From Phycisphaerales bacterium (lineage in GTDB: Bacteria > Planctomycetota > Phycisphaerae > UBA1845): 64,000 nucleotides of DNA. Both the position numbers and the translations under genes were made by a program. Below the pieces are notes generated by a model. That model had not been told where the DNA came from, made no database searches, and was given only the letters and a program-made list of their open reading frames with translations. The DNA lies in contig JACKHH010000009.1 in assembly GCA_020639095.1 (NCBI GenBank), positions 52,556 to 116,555 on the forward strand, given 5' to 3'. Shown in pieces: positions 56,401 to 64,000 of this stretch; position 1 is the first letter of the stretch, and the number at the start of each line of letters is the position of its first letter.

Positions 56401-58655
56401 CAGCCACCTGCGGCAACAGCATCGTTGAATACGGCGAGATGTGCGACGACGGGAACACGTCGTTCGGCGACGGCTGCGATGAGCACTGCCAACTTGAGTC
56501 CGTCGTCGAGGATCACTGCGCGGGCGCGATCACGCTCTGCCCGGACATGTCCGAAATCGGCGATACCACCGGGGCAGCTTCGGATGGGTCCGCAAGTTGC
56601 GGCGATTCGGCTGGCGGCCCCACGCACTGGTATCGCTACGTTCCAGCATCGGATGGCGTCGCAGTATTCAACACGTGCGGTTCGGACTTTGACACGGTGC
56701 TTTCGGTGCATCGCGGCTGCCCTGCCAGCGAAGACAATCAATTGTCCTGCAACGATGACGGCTGCGGTACCGGTGATCAGGGTTCGCGGATCGTGCTCGC
56801 GGTGAATGCGGGCGAGGTGTACTACCTGCGCGTCTCCGGGTACGACGGAGCTGCCGGTGAATACACGCTCAGCGTATCCGGTCCGACGTGTACATCCGTG
56901 TGCGGTAACGGCATCGTTGAAGTGGGCGAAGAGTGCGAACCGCCCGACTCAGCCAACTGTGACACACAGTGTCAGTTCCCGGTGTGTGCATATCCCACGT
57001 ATGTCGAGGGTTTCGAATCCGGCGCGCCTGCGGGCTGGACGTTTAACGCTGCCGGTAGCACTGCCACACAGGGCGCCTGGGTCGCGGGCGACCCTGACGG
57101 CACCAACACCGGGGGCGACTTCGTGCAACCGGAAGACGCGTCGGCTGGTAGTGGCTGTGCGTTCACCTCGCCAAACACGTCGCTCAACGACGGCGACGTT
57201 GACGGTGGCGTCACGTATCTGCTCTCGCCGCCGTACGACCTGACTGGTCTGCCCAATGCGCGCGTGCGTTACGATCGTTGGTTCTACAACGGCGTGCAGG
57301 GCGGTGATGCGAACGATTACTTCATCGCGGAGATTTCGGACAACAACGGCGGATCGTGGGTCACGCTGGAATTGGTCGACGACAACGTGCAGGCGAACAA
57401 CTGGACGGTGTCCGCGTTCGAACTGGATTCGTTGATCTCGTTCACCAACACCGTTCGCGTGCGCTTCGGCGTGAGCGATGGTGCCGGTGTTGACGATCTG
57501 ATCGAAGGCGCGGTTGATGCATTCCAGATCACCACCTGCACCGACTGCAACAGCAACAGCATTGACGACTATTACGACATTGCCAATGAGCACAGTACGG
57601 ACATCAACGCCAACACCGTCCCCGACGACTGCGAAGTCGACGGCGACGTGATCCGCGGCGCATTGCTCTACGACAATTGGCCGCTGGTCTCGACGGGTCT
57701 CACGCCGACCAGCAACCACCCGCTGTGGCCGTTCCGGCCCGACCTGATCAGCAATTCCGCAACCGGGATCACGACCTGGTATTGCTGGCAGTGCCATGGT
57801 TGGGATTACCAGGGTGTGGACGGTGAATACGCTGCGGGCTCGCACCGCACCGGCTTCCCGGGAATCTTCGGGACGACGTTGAGCGATGAGGACCTCTTCA
57901 CGCTGCTCGATCAGCCGCCGACAAACGACGGTGGCCCGGGCGTGTTGAACGGACACGACCTCGGCGCGTACATGCCGGAAGCGGACATCATCGATCTGAT
58001 CGCGTTCCTGCGATTGGGCACGGTTGATATCGACGCGTACGTTGACGGCGGCGGGATGTTCATCGGTGACGAGGTGCAGGGACAGGCGAAGTACCAGACG
58101 AATCCGATGGGGCCGTCATGCCTCGTGTGCCACGGAGCCAATGGTACGAACATCAACTTCGGCACGCCGCTTGAGCCCGAGTGGCTCGCGCATGTCGCCA
58201 ATGACGATCGTGGCGAATTCCTGCACAAGGTGCGATTTGCTCCGCCCGGTACGTCGATGCCGAACTACGTCTCACGCGGAACGACGCAGGACGTCGCGGA
58301 CATCGGCGCGTACATTCAGCACAACTTCCCGACGCTTTGCACCACGGACAGTCAGTGCGATGACGGCCGGTCGTGTAACGGTATGGAAACGTGCGGCACC
58401 AACGGCTGCGAACCCGGTGTGTACACGGGGTGCGACGTCGGTTGCGACTTCGATTGCGACATCGACCTCGCCGATTTCGCAGTCTTCCAGCGCTGCTACA
58501 CGGGCGACGTCGGCACGGGAACGCCGATATACCCGCCCGGCTGCGACTGCCTGGACTACGACGGCGACGGTGACGTGGACCACAACGACCACGCCGAGTT
58601 CCTGAACCGATTCAGCGGCGCGGATGTACCGGCGGCGGGTTGCCCGGTACCCTGA
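53481..58655 (+). CDS. GSDH-like propeller / di-cytochrome c / dockerin fusion
   Basis: A 1724-residue secreted protein; signal peptide at residues 1-22 (MMRTTLLCGAIAVSCVADFA). Residues 23-600 are an unassigned beta-rich region. At about 613-967 is a soluble glucose/sorbosone dehydrogenase-like beta-propeller (LLGIAFHPNYASNGYFYVNY; HNGGQLAFGPDGYLYVGTGE; WALGLRNPWRFSFDR), a family that uses PQQ and calcium. A DUF4215-type Cys repeat (977-1005), a PPC-like domain, another Cys repeat and a jelly-roll-like domain (1177-1354) follow. Two haem-binding motifs, CWQCH (1435-1439) and CLVCH (1547-1551), each have a downstream Met-Pro (AYMPEAD, TSMPNYV), giving two class I cytochrome c domains. A type I dockerin closes the protein (1654-1714). 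This suggests sugar oxidation with built-in electron transfer. The start codon is not strongly supported. Confidence 0.86.
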   Translation: MMRTTLLCGAIAVSCVADFARGADPRTVDRGSTLVVLDQDRLADHGVSIDWPGDDDATTSAERGLLTVVPGARLGAASAFTLTHRESITLRGAKGSIVLDGFVLRGRAGASSISVLDARNRAMLELRDIRFENDPATSLALIHSGQLVVTQIAADALGAPSLADQSIGYLVTRAEIVMTPEAIAREGEAAFARSPNATCGGATGPDVIIGDLPAVASYGSIGGIAAFAVGTTSCNLGDNELLWVYNKNQHPVIAQNMYRMKNGRFEQIGMSWLKHGFAALTFDICGCGCVDPGTSQRLGVGCSDPYSSGLNGLQTYLGPRSEVNAFTGKFLYPYGYQDVDGDTIYKRLQVHISDIDPSQDGGGTYFAEGQYITADDANTEPDNNCSYRRVTFSGAGAAWSASVAGMPATVRGKPAIRAWKTADPSVVETDVRIPNEGLVLLAAKASDIGGGMWHYEYALQNINSDRSIRGVTVPVLDAATVQNIGFHDVDYHSGEPFDGTDWPGLRISGAVRWMTDTYAANPDANALRWGSLYNVRFDADAPPEETTIALAMFKSGKPNDPDTVYVRTVGPAPQLLDCNTNGTADASDIANGDSADCNTNGLPDECEDFAAVRMTAVQVATGLASPVAAASPPEDFDRLFICEQNTGRIRILKNDVLLPTPFLDIGSLISAFGQRGLLGIAFHPNYASNGYFYVNYTNVSGNTIIARYEVSAGDPDIANAASAVILKAITQDSALHNGGQLAFGPDGYLYVGTGEGTSGSDPLNHSQDVNSLLGKILRLDVDAADPYIPPTNPYVGTNGLDEIWALGLRNPWRFSFDRQTGDMYIADAGESTREEIDFQPAESTGGANYGWRCYEGTAPFNLAGCSAASAYEFPLYEYGHSGGACTIIGGFAYRGCKFPQLRGTYFFADFCAGWVRSFRHHAGGPTPPAVQDRSDEFAAVDGLITSFAEDAAGELYVLTFTGNVYRMEPAPSIAATCGNSIVEYGEMCDDGNTSFGDGCDEHCQLESVVEDHCAGAITLCPDMSEIGDTTGAASDGSASCGDSAGGPTHWYRYVPASDGVAVFNTCGSDFDTVLSVHRGCPASEDNQLSCNDDGCGTGDQGSRIVLAVNAGEVYYLRVSGYDGAAGEYTLSVSGPTCTSVCGNGIVEVGEECEPPDSANCDTQCQFPVCAYPTYVEGFESGAPAGWTFNAAGSTATQGAWVAGDPDGTNTGGDFVQPEDASAGSGCAFTSPNTSLNDGDVDGGVTYLLSPPYDLTGLPNARVRYDRWFYNGVQGGDANDYFIAEISDNNGGSWVTLELVDDNVQANNWTVSAFELDSLISFTNTVRVRFGVSDGAGVDDLIEGAVDAFQITTCTDCNSNSIDDYYDIANEHSTDINANTVPDDCEVDGDVIRGALLYDNWPLVSTGLTPTSNHPLWPFRPDLISNSATGITTWYCWQCHGWDYQGVDGEYAAGSHRTGFPGIFGTTLSDEDLFTLLDQPPTNDGGPGVLNGHDLGAYMPEADIIDLIAFLRLGTVDIDAYVDGGGMFIGDEVQGQAKYQTNPMGPSCLVCHGANGTNINFGTPLEPEWLAHVANDDRGEFLHKVRFAPPGTSMPNYVSRGTTQDVADIGAYIQHNFPTLCTTDSQCDDGRSCNGMETCGTNGCEPGVYTGCDVGCDFDCDIDLADFAVFQRCYTGDVGTGTPIYPPGCDCLDYDGDGDVDHNDHAEFLNRFSGADVPAAGCPVP

Positions 58656-58831
58656 CAACTTGGCGGCACAAATCAGCGGCTGAATTGACAGCACAGATTG
58701 GCACACGCGTTCACTTGGGGCTCCTGTATGTCACTGAAGTGGCATGCGCTATGAGGGCCGCGGAGGTTGTGCTAGGATTCAGACTTCTGACCCGGTCCGT
58801 ATGTCCGCGGTGAACGTCATTCGGAGCACGT

Positions 58832-60862
58832 TTGTTGAACCAATCGAGTCGTAGCAATGAGAGTGTCGGCGCGGACAAGTCAGCGACGGGGATGTTGCCG
58901 GGCATCGACTCGGAAGCACCGCAGCGCTCATTGCGCGATCGCCTACCAAGACCGGAAACGCTCCTGCTTGTGCTGGCCTTCCTGACAACTGTCGCTGCCA
59001 AGTTCTTGGCGCTTCGGGAACTGGATCCAGAGAGTCTTGCCTCGGCGTGGCTATCCGTCGTCGCGCGCGATTTCGTTTTCTTCGGATGCTGTTTCGTACT
59101 GTCAACTGCTGCTCGACATTTGATTCCGGATAGGTTCGGCGCCCGTTTGTCACTGCTCCTTGCCTTCATCATTTTGTGCTGGTCATTGCTGGACGCCGCG
59201 TGGTTGCTTTATTCCGGTGTTCAGCTCCAACCAGGTATTCTCCGTGTTATTGGCTATTCCCCTGAGGAGTTCTGGCCGCATGTGCGGCGGCACCTGCGAC
59301 GAAGGATGCGCCTGGCGGTACCGTCCATTGGTGGAGCATGTTTGTTTCTCGGCTGGATCTTCTATCGCGTTGTACGACCCCGGAGAGTGCAGGCTGCGCA
59401 TAAGCGTACTCTTGCCATCTGTACAATTACCTTGGTTGCCCTTGTAGCGTTGACGCTGGTTCAACCATACCTTCGTACACATTCCGGTCTTCAGTTCTCT
59501 GGGGAGGTACTCGACCACAGCAGTCATTGGTACGCGCTAACCTCATTTGTTCGTCCAGAGGAGATGTCCGCCCAGGGTGACCGCGGTCGCCAAGTGCCGC
59601 GCGCGGGACAACGCCCCGTGCAAACACCGGATCAACTCGGCGACCTGCCGAACATCGTGCTCGTATGGATGGAAAGCACATCACATGCGGCGACATCGCT
59701 CGCCGAAGGCGGCGGAGCCCCCACGCCGAACCTGGAAACACTCGCGGCGCAGGGAGCTGAATTCATATACACGCGGGTTCCCGTTTCGCAAACCGGCAAA
59801 GCCTATTGGTCGACGCTAACCGGCACGCGCCCCGACACGCACTATGACTATTCCGAGGCGATTCTGGTTGACGAACCCTACGAGAACCTTGCGACGATCC
59901 TGAAGCGCTTTGGCTATCGCACCGCGTTCTTTGAAATGTCCAAGGGCACATTTCAATGTGCTCCAGGGACATTCGCGAACATGGGGTTCGACTGGGGCTG
60001 GTGGCGTGAAAACCTTGAAGACCCATCCGCCAACCTCGGCTACCTTGCGGGCGACGATTTTCGCCTGCTCGACCCCGCATTCAAATGGGCCACCGCCGAA
60101 TCGTCACCTTTCCTGCTTACGACGATTACGTCCGTCGCGCATGACCCGTTCGTCTTGCCCAAATGGTACGGCGAGACACCAAAGTCACGGGACGCGGCGT
60201 ACTACAAGACCATCGAGTATACTGACGCATTCGTAGGCGAAGTGCTTAAGCGCATTGACGATTTGGGGATTGCCGATAACACAATCGTTTGCGTACTCGG
60301 CGATCATGGAGAAAGCCTTCGACCAGAAACCAAACGTGGCCGATGGGTTCCATACGAAGAAGTCATCCGCATTCCGTGGCTGCTGCGCTGGCCCGGCCAT
60401 ATTGATCCGGGCACGCAAGTGACCTGGCCGTGTTCACAGATGGATGTCACACCGACGTTGTTGAGCTTGCTCGGAATCGGAATTGATGACGCCGGCTTTG
60501 AGGGTCGAAATGCCCTGACGCCAGCCGAACCACAGCGACGACTCTATTTCTCTTCATGGTTCGAGGACAGTCCGGAAGGATTCATTGAAGGCAACCAGAA
60601 GTACGTCTACTGGCCATACACAGACCGCGTCGTGGTATTCGACCTCGATCAAGATCCGCATGAACTCACTCCGCGCGACCTCGAAGGAAATGCGAAGACC
60701 AACGCAATTGCGGATATCACCGAATGGAAGCAAGCGTCGTACTTATACTTTTCTCCCCGGCGGTTTCGCGATCGACTACTCTTTGACCATTGGCGAGCGT
60801 TCGCGGCAGGTCGTTCAGCCTGGGCATACTACGTGCCCGACGCAAGAAGAGCCGCCGAATAG
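58832..60862 (+). CDS. LtaS-like membrane sulfatase-family enzyme
   Basis: A 676-residue protein. The N-terminal half-membrane part has about five helices (TLLLVLAFLTTVAAKFL, FVFFGCCFVLSTAARHLI, LSLLLAFIILCWSLLDAAWLL and two more), followed by an exported alkaline-phosphatase-superfamily domain: IVLVWMESTSHAATSL (metal Glu/Asp site), VSQTGKAYWSTLTGTRP with Thr as likely nucleophile, and VCVLGDHGESLRPETKRG and VTPTLLSLLGI. The layout resembles lipoteichoic-acid synthase and phosphoglycerol transferases. It may transfer a phospho-alcohol or similar group to an envelope glycan or protein. TTG 58832 has GGAG six bases upstream; ATG 58892 is the alternative. The exosortase-family gene starts within 50 bases of its stop, in the same direction. 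Confidence 0.84.
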   Translation: MLNQSSRSNESVGADKSATGMLPGIDSEAPQRSLRDRLPRPETLLLVLAFLTTVAAKFLALRELDPESLASAWLSVVARDFVFFGCCFVLSTAARHLIPDRFGARLSLLLAFIILCWSLLDAAWLLYSGVQLQPGILRVIGYSPEEFWPHVRRHLRRRMRLAVPSIGGACLFLGWIFYRVVRPRRVQAAHKRTLAICTITLVALVALTLVQPYLRTHSGLQFSGEVLDHSSHWYALTSFVRPEEMSAQGDRGRQVPRAGQRPVQTPDQLGDLPNIVLVWMESTSHAATSLAEGGGAPTPNLETLAAQGAEFIYTRVPVSQTGKAYWSTLTGTRPDTHYDYSEAILVDEPYENLATILKRFGYRTAFFEMSKGTFQCAPGTFANMGFDWGWWRENLEDPSANLGYLAGDDFRLLDPAFKWATAESSPFLLTTITSVAHDPFVLPKWYGETPKSRDAAYYKTIEYTDAFVGEVLKRIDDLGIADNTIVCVLGDHGESLRPETKRGRWVPYEEVIRIPWLLRWPGHIDPGTQVTWPCSQMDVTPTLLSLLGIGIDDAGFEGRNALTPAEPQRRLYFSSWFEDSPEGFIEGNQKYVYWPYTDRVVVFDLDQDPHELTPRDLEGNAKTNAIADITEWKQASYLYFSPRRFRDRLLFDHWRAFAAGRSAWAYYVPDARRAAE

Positions 60863-60909
60863 AGACCCCATTGAAAGATTCCGTTTTGGCTGATCATCGG
60901 TTACGAGAC

Positions 60910-61809
60910 ATGGGTCATCGCGACTTGGTTCGCCCAATAGTGCAGGCGATCATACTAACAGTATTGTGCGCCTGCACGTTCCGAAGTGAGTTTTACAAAA
61001 TAACGGAACAGGCGACGACGATGGCGGAGGCTGGGCACACGCTCGCACTGCCCGTCATGGTAGCGCTCCTCGTGTTCGCGCGACGCGATGCCATTCGCAA
61101 GGACATACGGCGCGGCTCGGCGTGGGGACCACTGCTGGTTGCGGTCGCAGTGCTCGGCTATGCTGCGACAACCTGGCCATTCTACTTCGGGTACGCACGG
61201 CGGCTTCAGTTTGTCGTCGCGGCGGCGGGGATTCTCCTGACAGTCGGCGGATGGCGAGTCTTGTGGCGCTGTGCTCCAATTGTCATAATTGTATTTGTTG
61301 CGATGCCGATTGGTTGGAATTCATTTTCCACGTTTGTCATTCGACCGGAAACTATCACACTCGACATTGCGGCCAAATCACTGTCGCTATTACCGTCCGT
61401 GTTTGTCGAGCTGCACGGTTCTGACCTGCACTATCATAGCTCGTTCACGGACGGAATAATCGCACTCGGAGACCCGCATCGCGGCGTAGTCATTCCGTTT
61501 GCTTACCTCACCATTTTGATTTTCGTAACATACTCAAGGGTCCGACCACTGTGGCAAATCTTTGCGCTTGGCGTCCTTATGTTTCCGATGGTTCTTGTCG
61601 CCAACCTGTCCCGGCTGTTGCTACACGGCGTGCTTACGATCTACGGTCAGGCCGCGCCATTGGACGCATGGCCGCGAAACGTGTCGATGGCTGCCGCAAT
61701 GGTGCTCGCGTATCTGATAATGGTCTTGTGCGCTTTCGTTCTCGAAAACCTCGTTGTGGCAGATGATGATGGGCTGCCTTCCGAATTGACCGAGGACGAC
61801 GCAGCATGA
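60910..61809 (+). CDS. Exosortase-family membrane protein lacking catalytic Cys/His
   Basis: A 299-residue protein with about eight membrane helices in the exosortase (EpsH) pattern: AEAGHTLALPVMVALLVFAR, FVVAAAGILLTVGGWRVLW, CAPIVIIVFVAMPIGWNSFS, and the second half FALGVLMFPMVLVANLSRLL then LHGVLTIYG. The position where exosortases have A-C-S-G reads GDPHRG (187-192), with His in place of Cys. R235 in ANLSR matches the conserved Arg. The region expected to hold the catalytic His (LDAWPRNVSM, 252-261) has none. The next gene is an EpsI/DUF3485 partner overlapping by four bases, which supports the family call. The start at ATG 60910 is tentative; upstream TTG 60870 is possible. It may be a pseudoenzyme or work by other chemistry. 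Confidence 0.78.
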   Translation: MGHRDLVRPIVQAIILTVLCACTFRSEFYKITEQATTMAEAGHTLALPVMVALLVFARRDAIRKDIRRGSAWGPLLVAVAVLGYAATTWPFYFGYARRLQFVVAAAGILLTVGGWRVLWRCAPIVIIVFVAMPIGWNSFSTFVIRPETITLDIAAKSLSLLPSVFVELHGSDLHYHSSFTDGIIALGDPHRGVVIPFAYLTILIFVTYSRVRPLWQIFALGVLMFPMVLVANLSRLLLHGVLTIYGQAAPLDAWPRNVSMAAAMVLAYLIMVLCAFVLENLVVADDDGLPSELTEDDAA

Positions 61810-62549
61810 GTAGCGCAACGAGCAAATCGGTCTCCCGCGGATGGATGCAATGGCCTTTCGCGGTGTGCGCTGGCTTGCTGTTGCTTGCTGCGCTCGGTCT
61901 CGACCCCCTGCTCACGAATCTGGCTGAACGATATCGCAAGACATCGATCATGCCGCGCCAGCCGCTTGCAAACTTCTCAGCCGAGTGCCTGCCGAGTTTC
62001 AAACCAGCGCCGGAGGGATCACCGTTCATCGATCATCAATCAGACAACGATGTCGGCACCGATGACATACTGCTGCTCCGCCTACAGGAGGCGGGCGCGG
62101 ACGGACTCGATGGTCAGGTGTTGCTGTTCGTCACGTACTACAGCGATCCAGACGACAAGGTGCCCCATACGCCCGAGGTGTGTTACCGGCAGATTGGCGG
62201 TGTTGTTCGCTCGATCGGTTCGGCACCGATCACGCTGTCCGCGTCAAGATCACCCAAGCAAACCACCGCACGCAGTGTAGTCATCGAAGAGCCTGCTGTT
62301 GATGCGGTAATTGCATACCTGTTCTGCACCAATGGACGGTTTGAAACGTCGCGCAATGCCGTGCGCCTCGCAATGGGACTACCCGGAGACAAGCGCGTCT
62401 ATTTCTGCAAGATCGAAGCAGTCACATCGAGTCCGCGTGGCGCTGACGCCGATCCCGCGATGGCGCGTTGCCGTAAACTGCTGGGCGAAGCGATACCCGT
62501 TCTGATCAATGACTTTTTGCCGACTCAGGAAGACCTGCGGAAGCGTTGA
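61806..62549 (+). CDS. EpsI-like (DUF3485) exosortase-associated protein
   Basis: A 247-residue protein. One N-terminal membrane helix (residues about 15-31, WPFAVCAGLLLLAALGL) is followed by an exported domain with VPHTPEVCYRQIGG (119-132), the EpsI/DUF3485 signature H-x-PExCY. Its ATG overlaps the stop of the exosortase-family gene (ATGA), indicating translational coupling. EpsI-type proteins accompany exosortases and EPS loci; their exact role is unclear. The 3' end overlaps the convergent small gene by 44 bases. Confidence 0.85.
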   Translation: MSSATSKSVSRGWMQWPFAVCAGLLLLAALGLDPLLTNLAERYRKTSIMPRQPLANFSAECLPSFKPAPEGSPFIDHQSDNDVGTDDILLLRLQEAGADGLDGQVLLFVTYYSDPDDKVPHTPEVCYRQIGGVVRSIGSAPITLSASRSPKQTTARSVVIEEPAVDAVIAYLFCTNGRFETSRNAVRLAMGLPGDKRVYFCKIEAVTSSPRGADADPAMARCRKLLGEAIPVLINDFLPTQEDLRKR

Positions 62550-63045
62550 CCCTGCTGCGCTCACGGCGTGTTCGAACGACACCGCCAAGTACATGAAGCG
62601 TCGCCAGCACACACGCGCCCGCGGCGACGATCGCAATCGTTGTGCGCGACTCGGGCACGGGTTGCCAAACACCGGGAATCACGACTTCAATACCATTCGA
62701 TAGTCCAATAGTCGCTACGCCTTCTCCCAGGATTGCGCCGCGGCTATTCACGCGAACAGAAAAAGTCGCGGACTTGTATGGTCTTATGGCGCGCAACTCG
62801 TCTGTCGTCCACGCGCGGAAGGCGCCTGAAGGCATCGGGCCATCCAGCTCCCAGTCTTCCGGACCCTGGAAATCATACGTGTGATGCACATCGATGGCGA
62901 AGCTGGTAATCGGCTCTGCCGACACGTTGGTGACCGTCCAGGTGTAGAGGTTGGACGCGACCTCCGCGCGGATGCGCACACCGTCCTGCTCCGCCTCGAA
63001 CTGGCAAGCCGCAATCACCAAGAATGTCGCGAACCACGTCGCCAT
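62506..63045 (-). CDS. Small exported protein with VPES-type C-terminal sorting tail
   Basis: A 179-residue protein. The N-terminus is hydrophobic (MATWFATFLVIAACQ) with a lipobox-like IAAC at residues 11-14. The body (15-125) looks like a single beta-sandwich domain (YTWTVTNVSAEPITSFAID). The tail reads VWQPVPESRT (VPES at 130-133), then a hydrophobic helix (about 136-157), then RTRRERSR (158-165). This is the tripartite layout of PEP-CTERM signals but with Pro-Glu-Ser and a 14-residue extension after the Arg cluster. ATG 63045 is preceded by GGAGA. It is convergent with the EpsI-like gene, and the ends overlap by 44 bases. The position beside an exosortase locus suggests, but does not prove, that it is a client. 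Confidence 0.72.
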   Translation of the reverse strand: MATWFATFLVIAACQFEAEQDGVRIRAEVASNLYTWTVTNVSAEPITSFAIDVHHTYDFQGPEDWELDGPMPSGAFRAWTTDELRAIRPYKSATFSVRVNSRGAILGEGVATIGLSNGIEVVIPGVWQPVPESRTTIAIVAAGACVLATLHVLGGVVRTRRERSRVNASAGLPESAKSH

Positions 63046-63225
63046 CAATGCTTCTCCGAATTGGGACGCGCGCAAGCATACGCTGCGGACCATGGCGCGG
63101 GCAAGCCCCGCTAAGCCGTTTGGCGTCGGCGCGGGTGGCTGATATACTCCGCTGCCACGTGGACAGTAGGCGTTTGCGGGCGACAGCGTCAACACATCAA
63201 CTCAACCCCGATCGGAGGCGGCGCG

Positions 63226-63693
63226 ATGATCGAAACCATGGTGCAGTACTCCATTTTCCTCGGAAACAAGCCGGGTCTTCTCAGCCAGATCTTTGCCACC
63301 CTGGCCGCGGCCAAAGTCAACATCGTGGCCCTCACCATGATGGACGTGAGCGAACACGGCGTGTTGCGGATCGTCGCGCGTGATGCCGCGAAAGCGAAAG
63401 CGGCGCTCGATCCGCTCAACCTGCAACTCGCGCCGACCAGCGTCCTCGCGGTCACCATGCCCAACAAACCGGGCGCACTGGCTGACGTCTGCGAAAAGCT
63501 CTCCGCCAGCCGCGTGCAGATTTCGTATCTCTACTCCACCACCGGCGCTCCCGGCGGAAAAGCCATCGGAATCTTCAAAGTACAAAACCCTGAACGGGCA
63601 ACAAAAGCGCTCGAAACCAAACGCAGCCAGGCACGCGACATGAAAACCAAGCTGCGCAACCACCAGCGAGCGCGGACCGCCGGTCGCCGATAA
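63226..63693 (+). CDS. Tandem ACT-domain protein
   Basis: A 155-residue cytosolic protein with two ACT domains: residues 6-70 (YSIFLGNKPGLLSQIFATLA then KVNIVALTMMD) and 72-130 (SVLAVTMPNKPGALADVCEK then VQISYLYSTTG), and a basic C-terminal tail (RSQARDMKTKLRNHQRARTA). The N-K-P-G-x-L turns are the amino-acid-binding loops. Such stand-alone proteins sense amino acids and regulate partners; the partner here is not visible. GGAGG lies seven bases before ATG 63226. Confidence 0.88.
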   Translation: MIETMVQYSIFLGNKPGLLSQIFATLAAAKVNIVALTMMDVSEHGVLRIVARDAAKAKAALDPLNLQLAPTSVLAVTMPNKPGALADVCEKLSASRVQISYLYSTTGAPGGKAIGIFKVQNPERATKALETKRSQARDMKTKLRNHQRARTAGRR

Positions 63694-63808
63694 GCGAACC
63701 CTGCATCAGGACACGCAAGCTGCGAGCGTTGGTCATCGACAGGTCGCGGCATACACTCGGATAGAGGCCGGGAGCCGGCATCCCGGGCACCGACCCGAGG
63801 AATCGGAA

Positions 63809-63829
63809 CCCCGGGCGCCAAGCCCGGGG
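63809..63829. repeat. GC-rich hairpin repeat
   Basis: CCCCGGGC-GCCAA-GCCCGGGG is an 8-bp perfect stem. It follows a neighbouring dyad around GGGAGCCGGCATCCCGGG (63768-63787). No T-run follows. It is probably another REP-like palindrome between the ACT gene and the next gene. Confidence 0.55.
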
Positions 63830-63892
63830 CACGAACACCGAACGCGCCCGACGATTCACCGGCACGCTTTCCGCCGGTACAGATGACCACGA

Positions 63893-64000
63893 ATGGACTT
63901 CAAGCGAAAACGATCTCGCCCGCGACTGCCGGCGCTGCTTCTCGCGATCGGCGCATTGCTGATCGCTACACCGCCGCATACCCGAGCAGAAGAAAGTGAC
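63893..64000 (+). CDS. Start of a secreted protein (cut by window end)
   Basis: Only the first 36 codons are inside the window: MDFKRKRSRPRLPALLLAIG, then ALLIATPPHTRA. This is a signal peptide with a strongly basic n-region, a hydrophobic core and a probable cleavage after TRA. The function cannot be told from this fragment. Confidence 0.6.
   Translation, partial: MDFKRKRSRPRLPALLLAIGALLIATPPHTRAEESD

Noticed and set aside
62506..63195. A longer start at 63195 for the VPES-tailed protein
   Set aside because: The extra 50 residues run through the spacer before the ACT gene and lack a ribosome site, whereas ATG 63045 has GGAGA and begins a hydrophobic export signal.

Overview
The window is a high-GC bacterial chromosome segment that most likely comes from a Planctomycetota (Phycisphaerae-like) genome. 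The signs are type I dockerin repeats on secreted proteins that lack cellulosomal partners, PEP-CTERM proteins, pilin-like proteins with the FTLVELLVV N-terminus, very large cysteine-rich secreted repeat proteins, a MoxR/DUF58/VWA locus, and many short inverted-repeat pairs in the gaps between genes. No rRNA, tRNA or CRISPR array was seen. The phylum assignment is inference.

Layout. 1-3605: a decayed island without intact genes. It holds remnants of a DGQHR-domain (DndB-like) gene and a full-length but heavily frameshifted D12-class adenine methyltransferase. 3606-8005 (minus): moxR, DUF58 and BatA-like VWA genes. 8324-8803: an exported nickel superoxide dismutase. 8955-13992 (minus): two pilin-like proteins, a dockerin protein, a PEP-CTERM protein and two small membrane proteins. 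14518-16086: an ECF sigma factor and its zinc-finger anti-sigma factor. 16093-17460: a second PEP-CTERM protein. 17783-30763: a 4326-residue secreted protein that contains a 2.36-kb internal near-perfect duplication. 32175-33884: a dockerin/PKD/LVIVD-propeller protein. 34802-45361: a 3519-residue paralogue of the giant protein, closed by a textbook terminator.

45462-47141: a sulfatase-family gene split by an IS630 element and further eroded. 47188-53029 (minus): two sulfatase-like/TPR proteins flanking a GT-C glycosyltransferase/TPR protein. 53481-58655: a glucose dehydrogenase-like propeller fused to two cytochrome c domains and a dockerin. 58832-62549: an LtaS-like membrane sulfatase-family enzyme, an exosortase-family protein that lacks the expected catalytic Cys and His, and an EpsI/DUF3485 partner. 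Convergent to these is a small protein ending in a VPES/hydrophobic/Arg-rich tail (62506-63045). A tandem ACT-domain protein and the start of a secreted protein close the window.

Functionally the window is mostly cell-envelope biology: surface proteins of extreme size, sorting or anchoring signals, alkaline-phosphatase-superfamily transferases or hydrolases, and glycosylation. The most intriguing unit is the LtaS-like / non-canonical exosortase / EpsI / VPES-tail protein group at 58.8-63.0 kb.
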